Shown piece after piece: positions 16,450-26,801 of a stretch of 64,000 bases of DNA (its first letter is position 1; every line of letters starts with the position of its first letter). The notes beneath the pieces were generated by a model that was given only the letters and a program-made list of their open reading frames with translations, had not been told where the DNA came from and made no database searches. The position numbers and the translations under genes are program-made. The stretch is from Candidatus Aminicenantota bacterium (lineage in GTDB: Bacteria > Acidobacteriota > Aminicenantia > Aminicenantales > UBA8522): positions 1 to 64,000 of the forward strand of contig JAFNEO010000057.1 in NCBI GenBank assembly GCA_017886205.1, written 5' to 3'.

Positions 16450-16558
16450 CAGCTTTTTAATGGGCCAGGTTCGGTCGGCAGGGAACTTCTTGTCTCATGG
16501 CGGGTTTTATGATAAGAAGGAAAAACGCGCCTTGATTTATGTACCAAGGAGTCTGGAC

Positions 16559-18994
16559 ATGGAAAACAAGACGGTATTCGAAGAGCTTCCTCCCGAGAAA
16601 CTGCACTGGAGGCTGGAGCCGGAAGCCATTCCCTTCATGACGACAGATGACTGCGATCCCTGCGCGGAAATCATCGGCCAGGAGCGCGCCCTCAAAGCTA
16701 TCCAGACCGGTCTCGATATCAAGAGCCTCGGCTATAACATTTTTATCACCGGCATGGTCGGCACCGGCCGGACGACGACAATCAAGCAACTCCTGGAGAA
16801 GCTGGAAAAGGAAGAGAAGACGCCGGACGACATCCTCTACGTCAACAACTTCAAGAATCCCGATGAGCCGACCCTGATCATGCTGTCCAGCGGCCAGGGC
16901 CGCCTCTTCAAGGACGCCCTGGACAACCTCATCGAGATGCTCCGAGTCAACATCCCCGAGTTGCTCAAGAGCAAGTATTACACGGACAAGAGGGAGGGCA
17001 TCATCGAGGCCCAGCAGGCCAAGCAGAAAGAGATTCTGCGGGGGTTCGAGGAAGAGGCCGCCCGGCAGGGGTTCTCTGTTATCCAAGTCCAGATGGGCCT
17101 GTTCGTCAAGCCGGACCTCGTCCCCGTCGTCGAAGACCGGCCAGTTTCCTTCCGCGAGCTCGAGCCGATGGTCAAGGAGAAGAAGTTGGCCCAAAAGGAC
17201 CTGGACGGACTGAAGAAAAAATACGAGGAGCTGACGGCCAAGCTGGAGGGGATATTCGAGAAGCTGCGGGAGATCGATGAGGAGACCCGGACGCTCCTCA
17301 AGAGCTGGGACGCCGAGGCCATCACTCCTATCATCAAGGCCGGAGTCACCGGGATCCGGGAGAGGTTCTCCCAAAGCCCGATCGCCGACTACCTCACCCA
17401 CATCGAAGAAAACCTGATCGGGAACATCGAACTCTTCAAGACCCAGAAAAAGGACGAAAGAGAGGACAAAAACAAGGAGCTCGGGGATGCCTTCCTGGAA
17501 TACCGGGTGAACCTGCTGGTCGACAACTCCGAGGTCAAGGGCGCGCCGGTGGTCATGGAGACGAACCCCAGCTACATCAACCTGTTCGGGACGATTGAGT
17601 CCAGCGTCACCCGGCTCGGCGTCTGGCAGACCGATTTCACCAAGATCAAGCCGGGCTCGTTCCTAAAGGCCAACGGCGGCTACCTGGTCATCAACGCCCT
17701 GGACGCCCTGATCGAGCCGGGCGTTTGGGCCACCCTTAAAAGGACCCTTCGCCACGAGATCTTCGAGATCCAGAACTACCTCTCCCTCTACCTGATCTCC
17801 ACGACCCGGCTCAAGCCTCAATCCATCAAGTGTAACGTCAAGGTGGTCATGATCGGGGACGCGTACGTCTATAACCTCCTCTACTTCCAGGATGAGGACT
17901 TCAAGAAAATCTTCAAGATCAAGGCCGAGTTCGACTTCGAGATGAATAAGGATGAGCGCACGATCCGCGACTACGCGCGCTTCATCAAGAAGATCTGCGA
18001 CGAGGACGGTCTCTTGCCCATGGACAAGGGCGGGATAGCGGCCTTGATCGAATACGGGACCCGGATCGCCGGCCGGCAGAAAAAGGTATCCACCCGATTC
18101 CACGTCCTGGCCGATGTGATCCGCGAGTCCAGCTATTGGGCCAAAATAGACGGCAAAAAGGTTATCGGCCGGGAGAACGTGGAAAAGGCCGTCCTGGAGC
18201 GCTTTGAGCGGGTCAGCCTGCTCGAGGACAAGGTCCAGGAGATGATCGAGGAGGGCACAATCCTGATCGACACCGAGGGCCGGGAGGTCGGCCAGGTGAA
18301 CGGGCTGTCGGTCTACGACATGGGGCAGTTTTCATTCGGCAAGCCGACCCGCATAACGGCCAAGACCGCGGTCGGCCGGGCCGGCGTCATCAACATCGAA
18401 CGGGAAGCGGATATGAGCGGTCCTACTCACAACAAAGGCGTCCTTATACTCGGCGGCTACATGAGAGGTAAATATGCCCAAAGAAAGCCGTTTTCTCTCT
18501 CCGCCAGCATCGCCTTTGAGCAGTCCTATTCCGGTGTCGAAGGCGACAGCGCCTCCTCGACCGAAGTCTACGCTATCCTCTCGAGTCTTTCCCGGCTGCC
18601 CCTCCGCCAGGACATCGCCGTCACCGGGTCGATCAACCAGAAGGGGGAGATCCAGCCCATCGGCGGAGTTAATGAGAAGATCGAAGGCTTCTTCGATGTC
18701 TGCCGGGCCAAGGGCCTGACCGGAAACCAGGGCGTCGTCATCCCTTACCAGAATATTCAAAACCTGATGTTGCGCCAGGACGTGGTCCAGGCCGTGGCCG
18801 AGGGAAAATTCCACATCTATCCGATAAAGAGCATCGATGAGGGAATGAATATCCTGACCGGAATCGAGGCCGGCGCGGCCGGAGAGCAAGGCACGTTTGA
18901 AAAGGGCACGGTGAACTTCCTCGTCGACCAGGAGCTCGACCGGCTAGCCGCCTCCTGGAAGGATTTCGCCGGCCCAGCCGACAAAGAAACATAG
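16559..18994 (+). CDS. Lon-family ATP-dependent protease (COG1067/AAA_32 type)
   Basis: 811-residue cytosolic AAA+ protease of the LonB-like group without the LonA N-terminal domain. Order: N-terminal segment, nucleotide-binding loop GMVGTGRTTT (residues 65-74) in which R71 replaces the usual Walker A lysine, a long helical insertion (about 150-310, strongly charged, coiled-coil-like), the rest of the AAA+ module, and the Lon protease domain (about 600-790). Catalytic dyad S664 (GDSAS) and K707 (GGVNEKIEG), 43 residues apart as in E. coli Lon (679/722). Start at 16559 with AAGGAG upstream; the frame is open back to 15113 but that part overlaps crt, ribH and nusB. The 3' end lies 1 nt from the convergent rsuA-like gene. 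Confidence 0.9.
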   Translation: MENKTVFEELPPEKLHWRLEPEAIPFMTTDDCDPCAEIIGQERALKAIQTGLDIKSLGYNIFITGMVGTGRTTTIKQLLEKLEKEEKTPDDILYVNNFKNPDEPTLIMLSSGQGRLFKDALDNLIEMLRVNIPELLKSKYYTDKREGIIEAQQAKQKEILRGFEEEAARQGFSVIQVQMGLFVKPDLVPVVEDRPVSFRELEPMVKEKKLAQKDLDGLKKKYEELTAKLEGIFEKLREIDEETRTLLKSWDAEAITPIIKAGVTGIRERFSQSPIADYLTHIEENLIGNIELFKTQKKDEREDKNKELGDAFLEYRVNLLVDNSEVKGAPVVMETNPSYINLFGTIESSVTRLGVWQTDFTKIKPGSFLKANGGYLVINALDALIEPGVWATLKRTLRHEIFEIQNYLSLYLISTTRLKPQSIKCNVKVVMIGDAYVYNLLYFQDEDFKKIFKIKAEFDFEMNKDERTIRDYARFIKKICDEDGLLPMDKGGIAALIEYGTRIAGRQKKVSTRFHVLADVIRESSYWAKIDGKKVIGRENVEKAVLERFERVSLLEDKVQEMIEEGTILIDTEGREVGQVNGLSVYDMGQFSFGKPTRITAKTAVGRAGVINIEREADMSGPTHNKGVLILGGYMRGKYAQRKPFSLSASIAFEQSYSGVEGDSASSTEVYAILSSLSRLPLRQDIAVTGSINQKGEIQPIGGVNEKIEGFFDVCRAKGLTGNQGVVIPYQNIQNLMLRQDVVQAVAEGKFHIYPIKSIDEGMNILTGIEAGAAGEQGTFEKGTVNFLVDQELDRLAASWKDFAGPADKET

Positions 18995-18995
18995 T

Positions 18996-19721
18996 TCAGG
19001 CGAGATCGACCAGGACCTTGAGCCGGCGAACCTCCCGGGGCTCGAGGTGCCGCCATTGTCCGGGCTTCAGGTCCTCGAGGGCCAGCCCGGCGAACTCGAC
19101 CCGCCTCAATTCCAGGACAGGATGGCCGACCGCCCGGCACATCTCCCGGACCTCCCTTTTTCGGCCTTCCTGGAGTTCGAGCCGCAGCCAGCTCGATTTC
19201 TGGCCGGGGGCGAGAAGCGTTGCCGTGGCCGGGGCTGTCTTCTCCCCCTCCAGATAGACGCCGCGCTCCAGGCGGCGGAGGGCATCTCTGTTCGGCTCCC
19301 CACGGACTTTGGCGAGATAGGCTTTCTTAACTCCGAAACGGGGATGGGAAAGGCGGTAGGCCAGCTCGCCGTCGTTGGTCAGGAGGAGCAGCCCCTCGCT
19401 CTCCAGGTCGAGCCTGCCGACCGGAAAAACCCGGCCGAGCGAGGCCGGGAGCAAGCTCCTGATGGTCGGACGCTGAAAAGGGTCCTTGAGGGTCACTAAA
19501 TACCCGGCCGGCTTGTTGAGAAGGATATAGACGGGTTTGGGTTTGACCTGGATCTTGCGGCCGGCGACCCGGACGACGTCCTTCTCTTCGTCCACCTTGA
19601 GTCCGAGCTCGTCGACGACCCTGTTGTTGACCGAGATGCGGCCTTCCAGGATCCAGCGGTCGGCCTCGCGCCGCGAGGTTACCCCGGCCAGCGAGAGGAA
19701 CTTATTGAGTCTGACCTTCAA
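18996..19721 (-). CDS. 16S/23S rRNA pseudouridine synthase, RsuA/RluB family
   Basis: 241-residue RNA-modifying enzyme. N-terminal S4 domain (MKVRLNKFLSLAGVTSRREAD, residues 1-60), then the catalytic domain with GRLDLESEGLLLLTNDGE, whose first aspartate is the catalytic residue. Length and motif fit RluB/RsuA. The start codon is TTG at 19721, since no ATG precedes the S4 domain; it is 12 nt after the stop of the barrel-protein gene at 19734. Confidence 0.9.
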   Translation of the reverse strand: MKVRLNKFLSLAGVTSRREADRWILEGRISVNNRVVDELGLKVDEEKDVVRVAGRKIQVKPKPVYILLNKPAGYLVTLKDPFQRPTIRSLLPASLGRVFPVGRLDLESEGLLLLTNDGELAYRLSHPRFGVKKAYLAKVRGEPNRDALRRLERGVYLEGEKTAPATATLLAPGQKSSWLRLELQEGRKREVREMCRAVGHPVLELRRVEFAGLALEDLKPGQWRHLEPREVRRLKVLVDLA

Positions 19722-19733
19722 TTGCCGGGAAAA

Positions 19734-20288
19734 TCAGAAGTGGATATTGAGGCCGAAATGGAGGTCCAGTCCGCCAAAATCCCACTTCAGGCTATCGATA
19801 TCGACAGAAAAATCCGTATACCGGAGCTCGCCAAAGATCCCGACCTTGCCCAGGGTCAGCTCGGCGCCAGCGCCAACATTAAAGGCGCCGGCCGATTTCT
19901 TGCCGAGGCCTTTCAGGTCGACGGAATAGGTTCCGTAGCCCACTGTGACATAGGGGTAGACGATGGCCAGGGAGATTCCCAGTTTGCCGCTGACGCCGAG
20001 ATAATAATAGTCCATCTCCTGCTCGACGTCCGCCGGGAGGGTTTCAGCAAGGAGCTTGTGGTCGGCACGATAAAACTGCCCTTCCACGGCCAAACCGAGG
20101 AACTTGATCCCGGCCTGAGCTCCGTAGAGAAAGGCTGAGTTTCTGTCGAACTTGAGCTCTCCCGCCTTCGCGTTTTGGTTGGAAAGGCCGCCCCGGACGC
20201 CCAGATAGAACTGCGCGTTGGCCGGGACAGAAGCGACGGCCACGAGAAAGACGCCGCAGATCGTCAAACGAACGAGGTCTTTTTTCAT
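19734..20288 (-). CDS. outer-membrane beta-barrel protein
   Basis: 184-residue small barrel protein. Signal peptide about 1-25 (cleavage after NAQ-like NA), then alternating amphipathic strands with glycine/aromatic girdle residues (FYLGVRGGLS, YPYVTVGYGTYSV) and a C-terminal phenylalanine (FGLNIHF), the usual BamA recognition end. About eight strands can be counted, as in OmpA/OmpX-type barrels. Function unknown. RBS AGGAGG before the ATG. 27 nt after the upstream gene. Confidence 0.75.
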   Translation of the reverse strand: MKKDLVRLTICGVFLVAVASVPANAQFYLGVRGGLSNQNAKAGELKFDRNSAFLYGAQAGIKFLGLAVEGQFYRADHKLLAETLPADVEQEMDYYYLGVSGKLGISLAIVYPYVTVGYGTYSVDLKGLGKKSAGAFNVGAGAELTLGKVGIFGELRYTDFSVDIDSLKWDFGGLDLHFGLNIHF

Positions 20289-20315
20289 TCTATCCTCCTG
20301 TATCTCACCATTGAT

Positions 20316-20948
20316 TTAGTCGAAAGAACGAGGCTTGGCCAGGACCTCGAGAACTCTTAGATCAAAAAAGGTCTGGGCATTGGCCGGCCGCAGAAGAAGT
20401 GCGGTATCGGCGCCGGAACCCGACCCGCCGATAGAGATGCAGGGCTCAAGGGTAGAGATGAAGCCGGCGTCGGCCGCCATGAGGCTGACCTCGATGGCCA
20501 CCTTGGCCCCCTCGCCGAAGGTGCGGAGCGTGTAGGCGATGATCTCATCAAGCTCGTAAGTGCCGAGCTTCTTTCGAACGGCCCGGTTCACTCCTCCGAA
20601 GGCATGCTGGCAGGTGAGGACCTTCCCCCCGAGGGTTTCAATTTTCCGGCGGAGGGTCGGCTTGAGCTCCTGGAAATCAGGCTTCAGGAAACCCGTCGAA
20701 TGGGTGACCACGACCAGGTTTCTCCCCGGGAAAAGCGATACCGCCAGGGCGCCGGTCTTACACGAGCTCGAAGCCACAACGATACTGTGAACGCCCAGAT
20801 CTTCAGCCCGGGCTGCGGCGATCTCCAATGTCCGGCGCGTGTTCTGCGGCCCCGGCTTCTCGAAATAAAAGCAGGGGACGACCAGGTCTCCGCTGGGGGC
20901 TTTTTTCCCGGGCATTTCTTTTTCTCTTATCAAGGACGGCCCGTTCAT
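20316..20948 (-). CDS. stand-alone pyruvate kinase C-terminal-like domain protein
   Basis: 210-residue protein matching the pyruvate kinase alpha/beta (C-terminal, allosteric) domain family found without a catalytic barrel. Diagnostic start of the domain: CFYFEKPGPQNTRRTLEIA, then VVASSSCKTGALA and a Gly-rich end GGSGSGADTALLLRP. The role of these solo domains is not established; regulation or small-molecule binding is suggested by the parent domain. I chose the ATG at 20948 because AGGTGA and GGAGG stand upstream; ATGs at 20984 and 20915 are alternatives. Confidence 0.75.
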   Translation of the reverse strand: MNGPSLIREKEMPGKKAPSGDLVVPCFYFEKPGPQNTRRTLEIAAARAEDLGVHSIVVASSSCKTGALAVSLFPGRNLVVVTHSTGFLKPDFQELKPTLRRKIETLGGKVLTCQHAFGGVNRAVRKKLGTYELDEIIAYTLRTFGEGAKVAIEVSLMAADAGFISTLEPCISIGGSGSGADTALLLRPANAQTFFDLRVLEVLAKPRSFD

Positions 20949-21059
20949 TTTCACCTGTGCCTCCGTTTTTGTCAAGGTCCCCATGCCCTTCTTAGCCGGA
21001 TGTCTTGAACTGCTCCTTCTCTCCCTCGTATAGTATAATAGATAAAGGCTAGAAACCCG

Positions 21060-22291
<1,232 letters not shown>

Positions 22292-22295
<4 letters not shown>

Positions 22296-23539
22296 GAGCG
22301 GGCATCCTGGGAGATATCGTTCATATGGCAGTCGATTCCCTGAAAAGTCATAAGATGCGCTCTTTTCTGACGATCCTGGGGATCGTCATAGGCGTTATGA
22401 CGGTGATCGCTATGGTCTCCATCATCCAGGGACTGAACCGGTCCGTCCTGCAGGAGCTCGAGTCGGTCGGTTCCGACCTTATAATCGTCTCCAAGTTCGA
22501 GCCGGGCAGCCAGTTTGAAAGAAAGTCAGAGGAAGATCGGCAGCGAAAAGACTTGACCTTCGATGATGCCCTGGCCCTCGAGCAGGAAAGCCCGCTGGTC
22601 AAAGCCGTCGCCGTCCAGCTCCTGGCCGATATTTTCCAGGGCATCCCCATCAAGCACCAGAACATCAAGAGCGAGGAATCCCTCATCCTGGGGATGAACG
22701 AGCAGTATCCTCAGGTCCTCTCGGTCTATCAGCCCCTCCTGGGCCGCTTCCTGAGTGAATCCGATGTCCGGCACAGCGCCAGGGTCTGTGTGCTGGGGGC
22801 CGATCTGGCCGAGATCCTTTTCCCCCACACCAATCCTTTAGGCAAGGAAATTCGCATCGGACCCGAATCATTCCAGGTCGTCGGCGTCCTCAAGAAGAGG
22901 GGGGCGATGTTCGGCCAGAGCCGGGATAATTTCGCGGGCATTCCCATCTCCACACTGATGAAATATTTCCCCTATATCCCGGAACAACTCCAGGTCATCG
23001 TCACGCCGAAGAAACATGACTCTATCCCAGAAACCATCGAGGACATTACCAACATTCTCCGTAAGAGGCACAAGGTCGGGTTCGGCAAGCCGAACGACTT
23101 CGCGGTCTTCACCCAGGACGCCATCGTCGGCCTGTACAATCAGATCACCGGCGCCGCCTACCTGGTGATGGTCGTCATCTCATCGATCGGGCTGCTCGTC
23201 GGCGGCATCGGCGTCATGAACATCATGCTCGTTTCGATCAAGGAGAGGACTCGGGAAATCGGGATCCGCAAGGCGCTCGGAGCGCGCTCGGGCGATATCC
23301 TCAAGCAGTTTCTGTTCGAAGCCGTCTTCCTGACCGGGACCGGGGGCGTCCTGGGGATCATCATCGGGTTCTTGATCGCCCTTCTGGTCAAGGCCGCAAC
23401 GCCGCTGCCGGCTTCGGTTACTCTCTGGTCGGTGATCCTCGGGTTCGTGGTGTCCGTATCAGTGGGGCTTTTTTTCGGCATCTTTCCCGCCCGAAAGGCC
23501 GCCCGCCTCGACCCCATCATTTCTCTTCGGTATGAGTAG
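22292..23539 (+). CDS. MacB/FtsX-type ABC transporter permease (second of pair)
   Basis: 415-residue paralogue of the preceding gene with the same layout: one N-terminal helix (LTILGIVIGVMTVIAMVSII region), a periplasmic MacB_PCD-like domain, three C-terminal helices, and ERTREIGIRKALGARSGDI as coupling motif. It is translated from the ATGA overlap with gene one, so the two probably form a heterodimeric permease. The cognate ATPase must be encoded elsewhere. Confidence 0.85.
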
Positions 23540-23568
23540 CGGAGGGTCCCCACTCGAAAAGGAGATTA

Positions 23569-24777
23569 TTATTTTCCGTTCTGAGCGTGAAGCCTTGTTT
23601 TGAGGTGTTCCTCGGCTACGGTGAGGATGGCTTCTAGGTCCACGCCTTTTTCGACAACGATCTCCACCAAAGAGGAGCCGCCCCCTCCTTTACCTTTAGC
23701 CCGCTCCATCACCAATGGCCCCAGTTCGCGCATGTTCAGAGGCATCTTTTCGGAACAGGCGAAGATGAAGTGATCCATCTCCCCGCCCCGGACCGCAAAC
23801 AGGACCGCCCGCTCGGCCAGGCGGATGATGTTGAGCGCCAGGAGCTTTGCTTCTTCGGCCGTCTTGTCAGTCCAGACCCTTTTGACCAGCCATCCGGCTC
23901 TCTTCTCAACCGCCTCTCTGGCCTCAAGCCCGGCCAGGGCCTCCTGGAGCTGTTTCAGTTTCTTCCGGGATTGTTTGGTTTCCTGGATCGTCTTTTCGAC
24001 GGCTGCAGCGGCGTCTCTTTCGTGGACCGAGAATTTTTGGCTGATCTCTAAAACAGACCGGTTCTTGTCCCTGTAGTCCTGCCGGGCCCGCCGGCCGCAG
24101 AGGAACTCGAAACGCAGGTTGTTCCGAATCTTGTCCCAGCGGATGATCTTGATCAGGCCGATCTCCCCTGTCCTCCGGCAGTGCGTGCCGCCGCAGGCGG
24201 AGAAATCGAACCCGCTGACCTCGACCACCCGGATCGTCCCCTCTTTCTTGGGGGGCCGCCGCAGCGGGACGGTCTCGACCTCATCCGCCTCTACGAAATA
24301 GGTCCTGATCTCCCGGTCTTCGAAGACGACTTCGTTGGCCCTGGACTCCACTTTTTCCAGGTCTGCGTCCGAGACCACCCTTATCCCGATCTCCAGCGTC
24401 GAAACCTGCTCTCCCAGATGAAAGGATTGGGTCTCCCCTTCCAGGACTTCGACGAAGCACTGGGAAAGGATGTGCTGGCCGGAGTGCTGCTGCATGTGGT
24501 CGAATCGGCCGACCCAATCCACGACTCCCCGGACATCTTCTGTCCCGCTCAACTCCCGGTCCAGAACATGGACGATCCTCTCCCCGTCCTCGAAGACACG
24601 GAGCACGTCGGCCCCGCCGAGCATCCCGCGGTCAGAGGGCTGGCCGCCGGACTCCGGATAGAAGCAGGTCCGGTCGAGGATCACGGCCGGCTTGCCCTCG
24701 TGAAAGAGCCGGTCCAGGACTCGGCCTTCGAACTCCCTCCGGTAAGCATCCTCGAAATAGAGCCGCTGCGTCATCAT
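23569..24777 (-). CDS. alanyl-tRNA editing protein (AlaX type with DHHA1 domain)
   Basis: 402-residue free-standing editing enzyme that hydrolyses mischarged Ser- or Gly-tRNA(Ala). N-terminal beta-barrel (to about 90), zinc-binding HSGQH (HxxxH) and CGGTH (CxxxH) motifs of the tRNA second-additional domain, a coiled segment (about 235-290), and a C-terminal DHHA1-like domain with GGGGSS near residue 375. This is the AlaX-L form. ATG at 24777 with GGGGGGAG upstream; 9 nt after rnhC in the same direction. Confidence 0.85.
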   Translation of the reverse strand: MMTQRLYFEDAYRREFEGRVLDRLFHEGKPAVILDRTCFYPESGGQPSDRGMLGGADVLRVFEDGERIVHVLDRELSGTEDVRGVVDWVGRFDHMQQHSGQHILSQCFVEVLEGETQSFHLGEQVSTLEIGIRVVSDADLEKVESRANEVVFEDREIRTYFVEADEVETVPLRRPPKKEGTIRVVEVSGFDFSACGGTHCRRTGEIGLIKIIRWDKIRNNLRFEFLCGRRARQDYRDKNRSVLEISQKFSVHERDAAAAVEKTIQETKQSRKKLKQLQEALAGLEAREAVEKRAGWLVKRVWTDKTAEEAKLLALNIIRLAERAVLFAVRGGEMDHFIFACSEKMPLNMRELGPLVMERAKGKGGGGSSLVEIVVEKGVDLEAILTVAEEHLKTRLHAQNGK

Positions 24778-24786
24778 GCTCCCCCC

Positions 24787-25452
24787 TTACGAGACGAGTG
24801 CCAGAACCCGCTCGGTAATCTTGAAATGTGTCTTGGCCACCTTATCGAGGATCTGGGGACCATGGAGCTTGACCAGTTTCACTCCGGCCTCTTCGACGAT
24901 GGTCGAAGCCCCCTTGGGCAATTCCAATCCGACATCCTGGGAAAGAAAGTATAGCCGCTTCAAGAATTCCGCCCGGGCGAGGAGCGAGGCGGCGGCCACG
25001 GCCATGTCCTCCTCCGCCTTGGGCTTCTGGATGAGCTCGATGCGTTTCCCCTTCTTCATCAAGGCGTTGAGGACAAAGGCTTTATCGCCAAACTGGTCGG
25101 TGATGGCCAGACGGCAGTTCACTTTTTCCAGGATGTTCTCGATCGCCCGGGAATGCCCCCAGGCCAGGATCCGGTTCAAGTTCCTGAGTTTTAGGTAGAG
25201 CTCATTATACCGCTCCGGGCCGATGCTGACGATGGAATGCAGGTAGCCCCGTTTGATGATCTCGGCCAACTCCCGGGCCCGGTTGTCGGAGGTCCTCTTG
25301 CTGTCTTTTACGCCGAACTCGGCGAGCACAGCCTCCTGCCCCTCCGGCACAAACACGCCCGCGATGACGATCGGGCCGAAGTAATCTCCCTTGCCCGATT
25401 CATCGGTGCCGATATGTCCTTTTTCCGGGGGAAAGAGCTCCGGCTGTTCCAT
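24787..25452 (-). CDS. rnhC: ribonuclease HIII, catalytic domain only
   Basis: 221-residue RNase H type 2 enzyme that cuts the RNA strand of RNA-DNA hybrids. The GTDESGKGDYFGP motif (residues 15-27) is the HIII version of the active-site DE pair; further acidic residues occur in VKDSKRTSD and AITDQFGDK. Most RNase HIII proteins are about 300 residues with an N-terminal TBP-like substrate-binding domain; here only 14 residues precede the active site, so that domain is absent. RBS is poor. It lies between the CoA-transferase and alaX genes. Confidence 0.85.
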   Translation of the reverse strand: MEQPELFPPEKGHIGTDESGKGDYFGPIVIAGVFVPEGQEAVLAEFGVKDSKRTSDNRARELAEIIKRGYLHSIVSIGPERYNELYLKLRNLNRILAWGHSRAIENILEKVNCRLAITDQFGDKAFVLNALMKKGKRIELIQKPKAEEDMAVAAASLLARAEFLKRLYFLSQDVGLELPKGASTIVEEAGVKLVKLHGPQILDKVAKTHFKITERVLALVS

Positions 25453-25468
25453 TAGATGGGCCGGGATT

Positions 25469-26767
25469 CTACCTGATCAGGTTCCTGGCCTTGGCTTCCC
25501 GGACGAGGTCAGGCCGGAATTTGGGATGGGCGATGTTGATCAGCGCCTTGGTCCGCTCCTGGAGGTTTTTTCCCCAGAGATAGGCGATTCCGTATTCGGT
25601 CACGACATGGCGCACGTCGCCTCGCGTCGTTACGACGCCGGCGCCCTTTTTGAGGAAGGGGACGATCCGGGTCATCTCACCATCTTTGGCCGTCGAAGGA
25701 AGGGCAATGATCGGTTTCCCACCCTTGGAGTGGGCGGCGCCGCGAATGAAATCGACCTGGCCGCCGAACCCGCTATAGATGAATGTCCCGATGGAGTCCG
25801 AGCAGACCTGCCCGGTGATATCCACCTCGATGGCCGAGTTGATGGCGATCATGTTGTCGTTGCGGGCGACATTGAAGGGATGATTGACGTAGTCGGTGGG
25901 ATGGGCCTCGATGACAGGATTGTTATCGATGAACTCGTAGAGTCGGTCGCTGCCGAGGGCAAAGGTGATCACGACCTTGTCAGGATGGAAGGTCTTCTTT
26001 GACCCGGTGATGATCCCGCTTTCGATCGCCTCCATGACGCCGTCCGAGACCATCTCGGTGTGGATGCCCAGGTCGCGCCGGCCCGACAGCGCCGCCAATA
26101 CGGCATCCGGGATCCCGCCGATCCCGAGCTGCAGGGTCGCCCCATCCTCGATCAGGTCGGCGATGTATTTTCCAATCATCCGCTCGACATCGCTGAACGG
26201 ACTCTTCTCGAGTTGAGGGAGCGACTCGGAGACCTCGACGAGCTTATGGAAGCGAGACACGTGGATGAAAGAATCGCCCAGGACGCGGGGCATGCGGTCG
26301 TTGACTTGGGCGATCACGACCTTGGCCGTCTCAGCCGCCGCCTTGGAGGCCAGAACCTCAACTCCCAAGCTCATGAACCCGTGCTCATCGGGAGGCGAAA
26401 CGTGGAGCACGGCCACGTCCAAGGGCATCTGGCCGGAGTAGAACAGTAAGGGGATCTGATGAAGAAAAATGGGCACATAATCGGCTCGTCCATCGTTGAT
26501 GGCCTTGCGGTCGGCCGGGCCGACGAACAGGGAATTGTGCCGGAAGTGCCCTTCCATTTCCGGTTTGGAAAGGGGATCATCGCCCATGAGAAGGACATGG
26601 ACGAGTTCCACGTCCTTGAGCGCGTCCTTTTGAGACGCCAGCGCCTTCATCAGGACATAGGGAGTGGCGGCGTTTCCGCTGATGTATACACGGTCCCCGC
26701 TCTTGACGACCGAAACAGCCTCTTCCGGGCTCACCAGTTTCTTTTTGTAATCATCGACCCAACTCAT
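25469..26767 (-). CDS. acetyl-CoA hydrolase/transferase family CoA-transferase
   Basis: 432-residue class I CoA-transferase like 4-hydroxybutyrate or succinyl/butyryl:acetate CoA-transferases. Visible: N-terminal GDRVYISGNAATP, LGIGGIPDAVLAAL and the HTEMVSDGVMEAIESG segment, with the C-terminal half starting around ALGSDRLYEF and IPFLKKGAGVVTTR-like end region. The family moves CoA from an acyl-CoA to acetate, or hydrolyses acetyl-CoA. RBS GGAGG before the ATG. In a run with ald and the electron-transfer genes it would fit acetate or acyl-CoA handling during amino acid fermentation. Confidence 0.85.
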   Translation of the reverse strand: MSWVDDYKKKLVSPEEAVSVVKSGDRVYISGNAATPYVLMKALASQKDALKDVELVHVLLMGDDPLSKPEMEGHFRHNSLFVGPADRKAINDGRADYVPIFLHQIPLLFYSGQMPLDVAVLHVSPPDEHGFMSLGVEVLASKAAAETAKVVIAQVNDRMPRVLGDSFIHVSRFHKLVEVSESLPQLEKSPFSDVERMIGKYIADLIEDGATLQLGIGGIPDAVLAALSGRRDLGIHTEMVSDGVMEAIESGIITGSKKTFHPDKVVITFALGSDRLYEFIDNNPVIEAHPTDYVNHPFNVARNDNMIAINSAIEVDITGQVCSDSIGTFIYSGFGGQVDFIRGAAHSKGGKPIIALPSTAKDGEMTRIVPFLKKGAGVVTTRGDVRHVVTEYGIAYLWGKNLQERTKALINIAHPKFRPDLVREAKARNLIR

Positions 26768-26801
26768 ATGAATCCTCCGTTCAATCCAAAGCCAAAGTGA
26801 C

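Noticed and set aside
15113..16558. Upstream extension of the Lon-family frame
   Set aside because: It overlaps nusB, ribH and crt on the other strand and shows no Lon homology; the ATG at 16559 has an RBS and begins the expected sequence.
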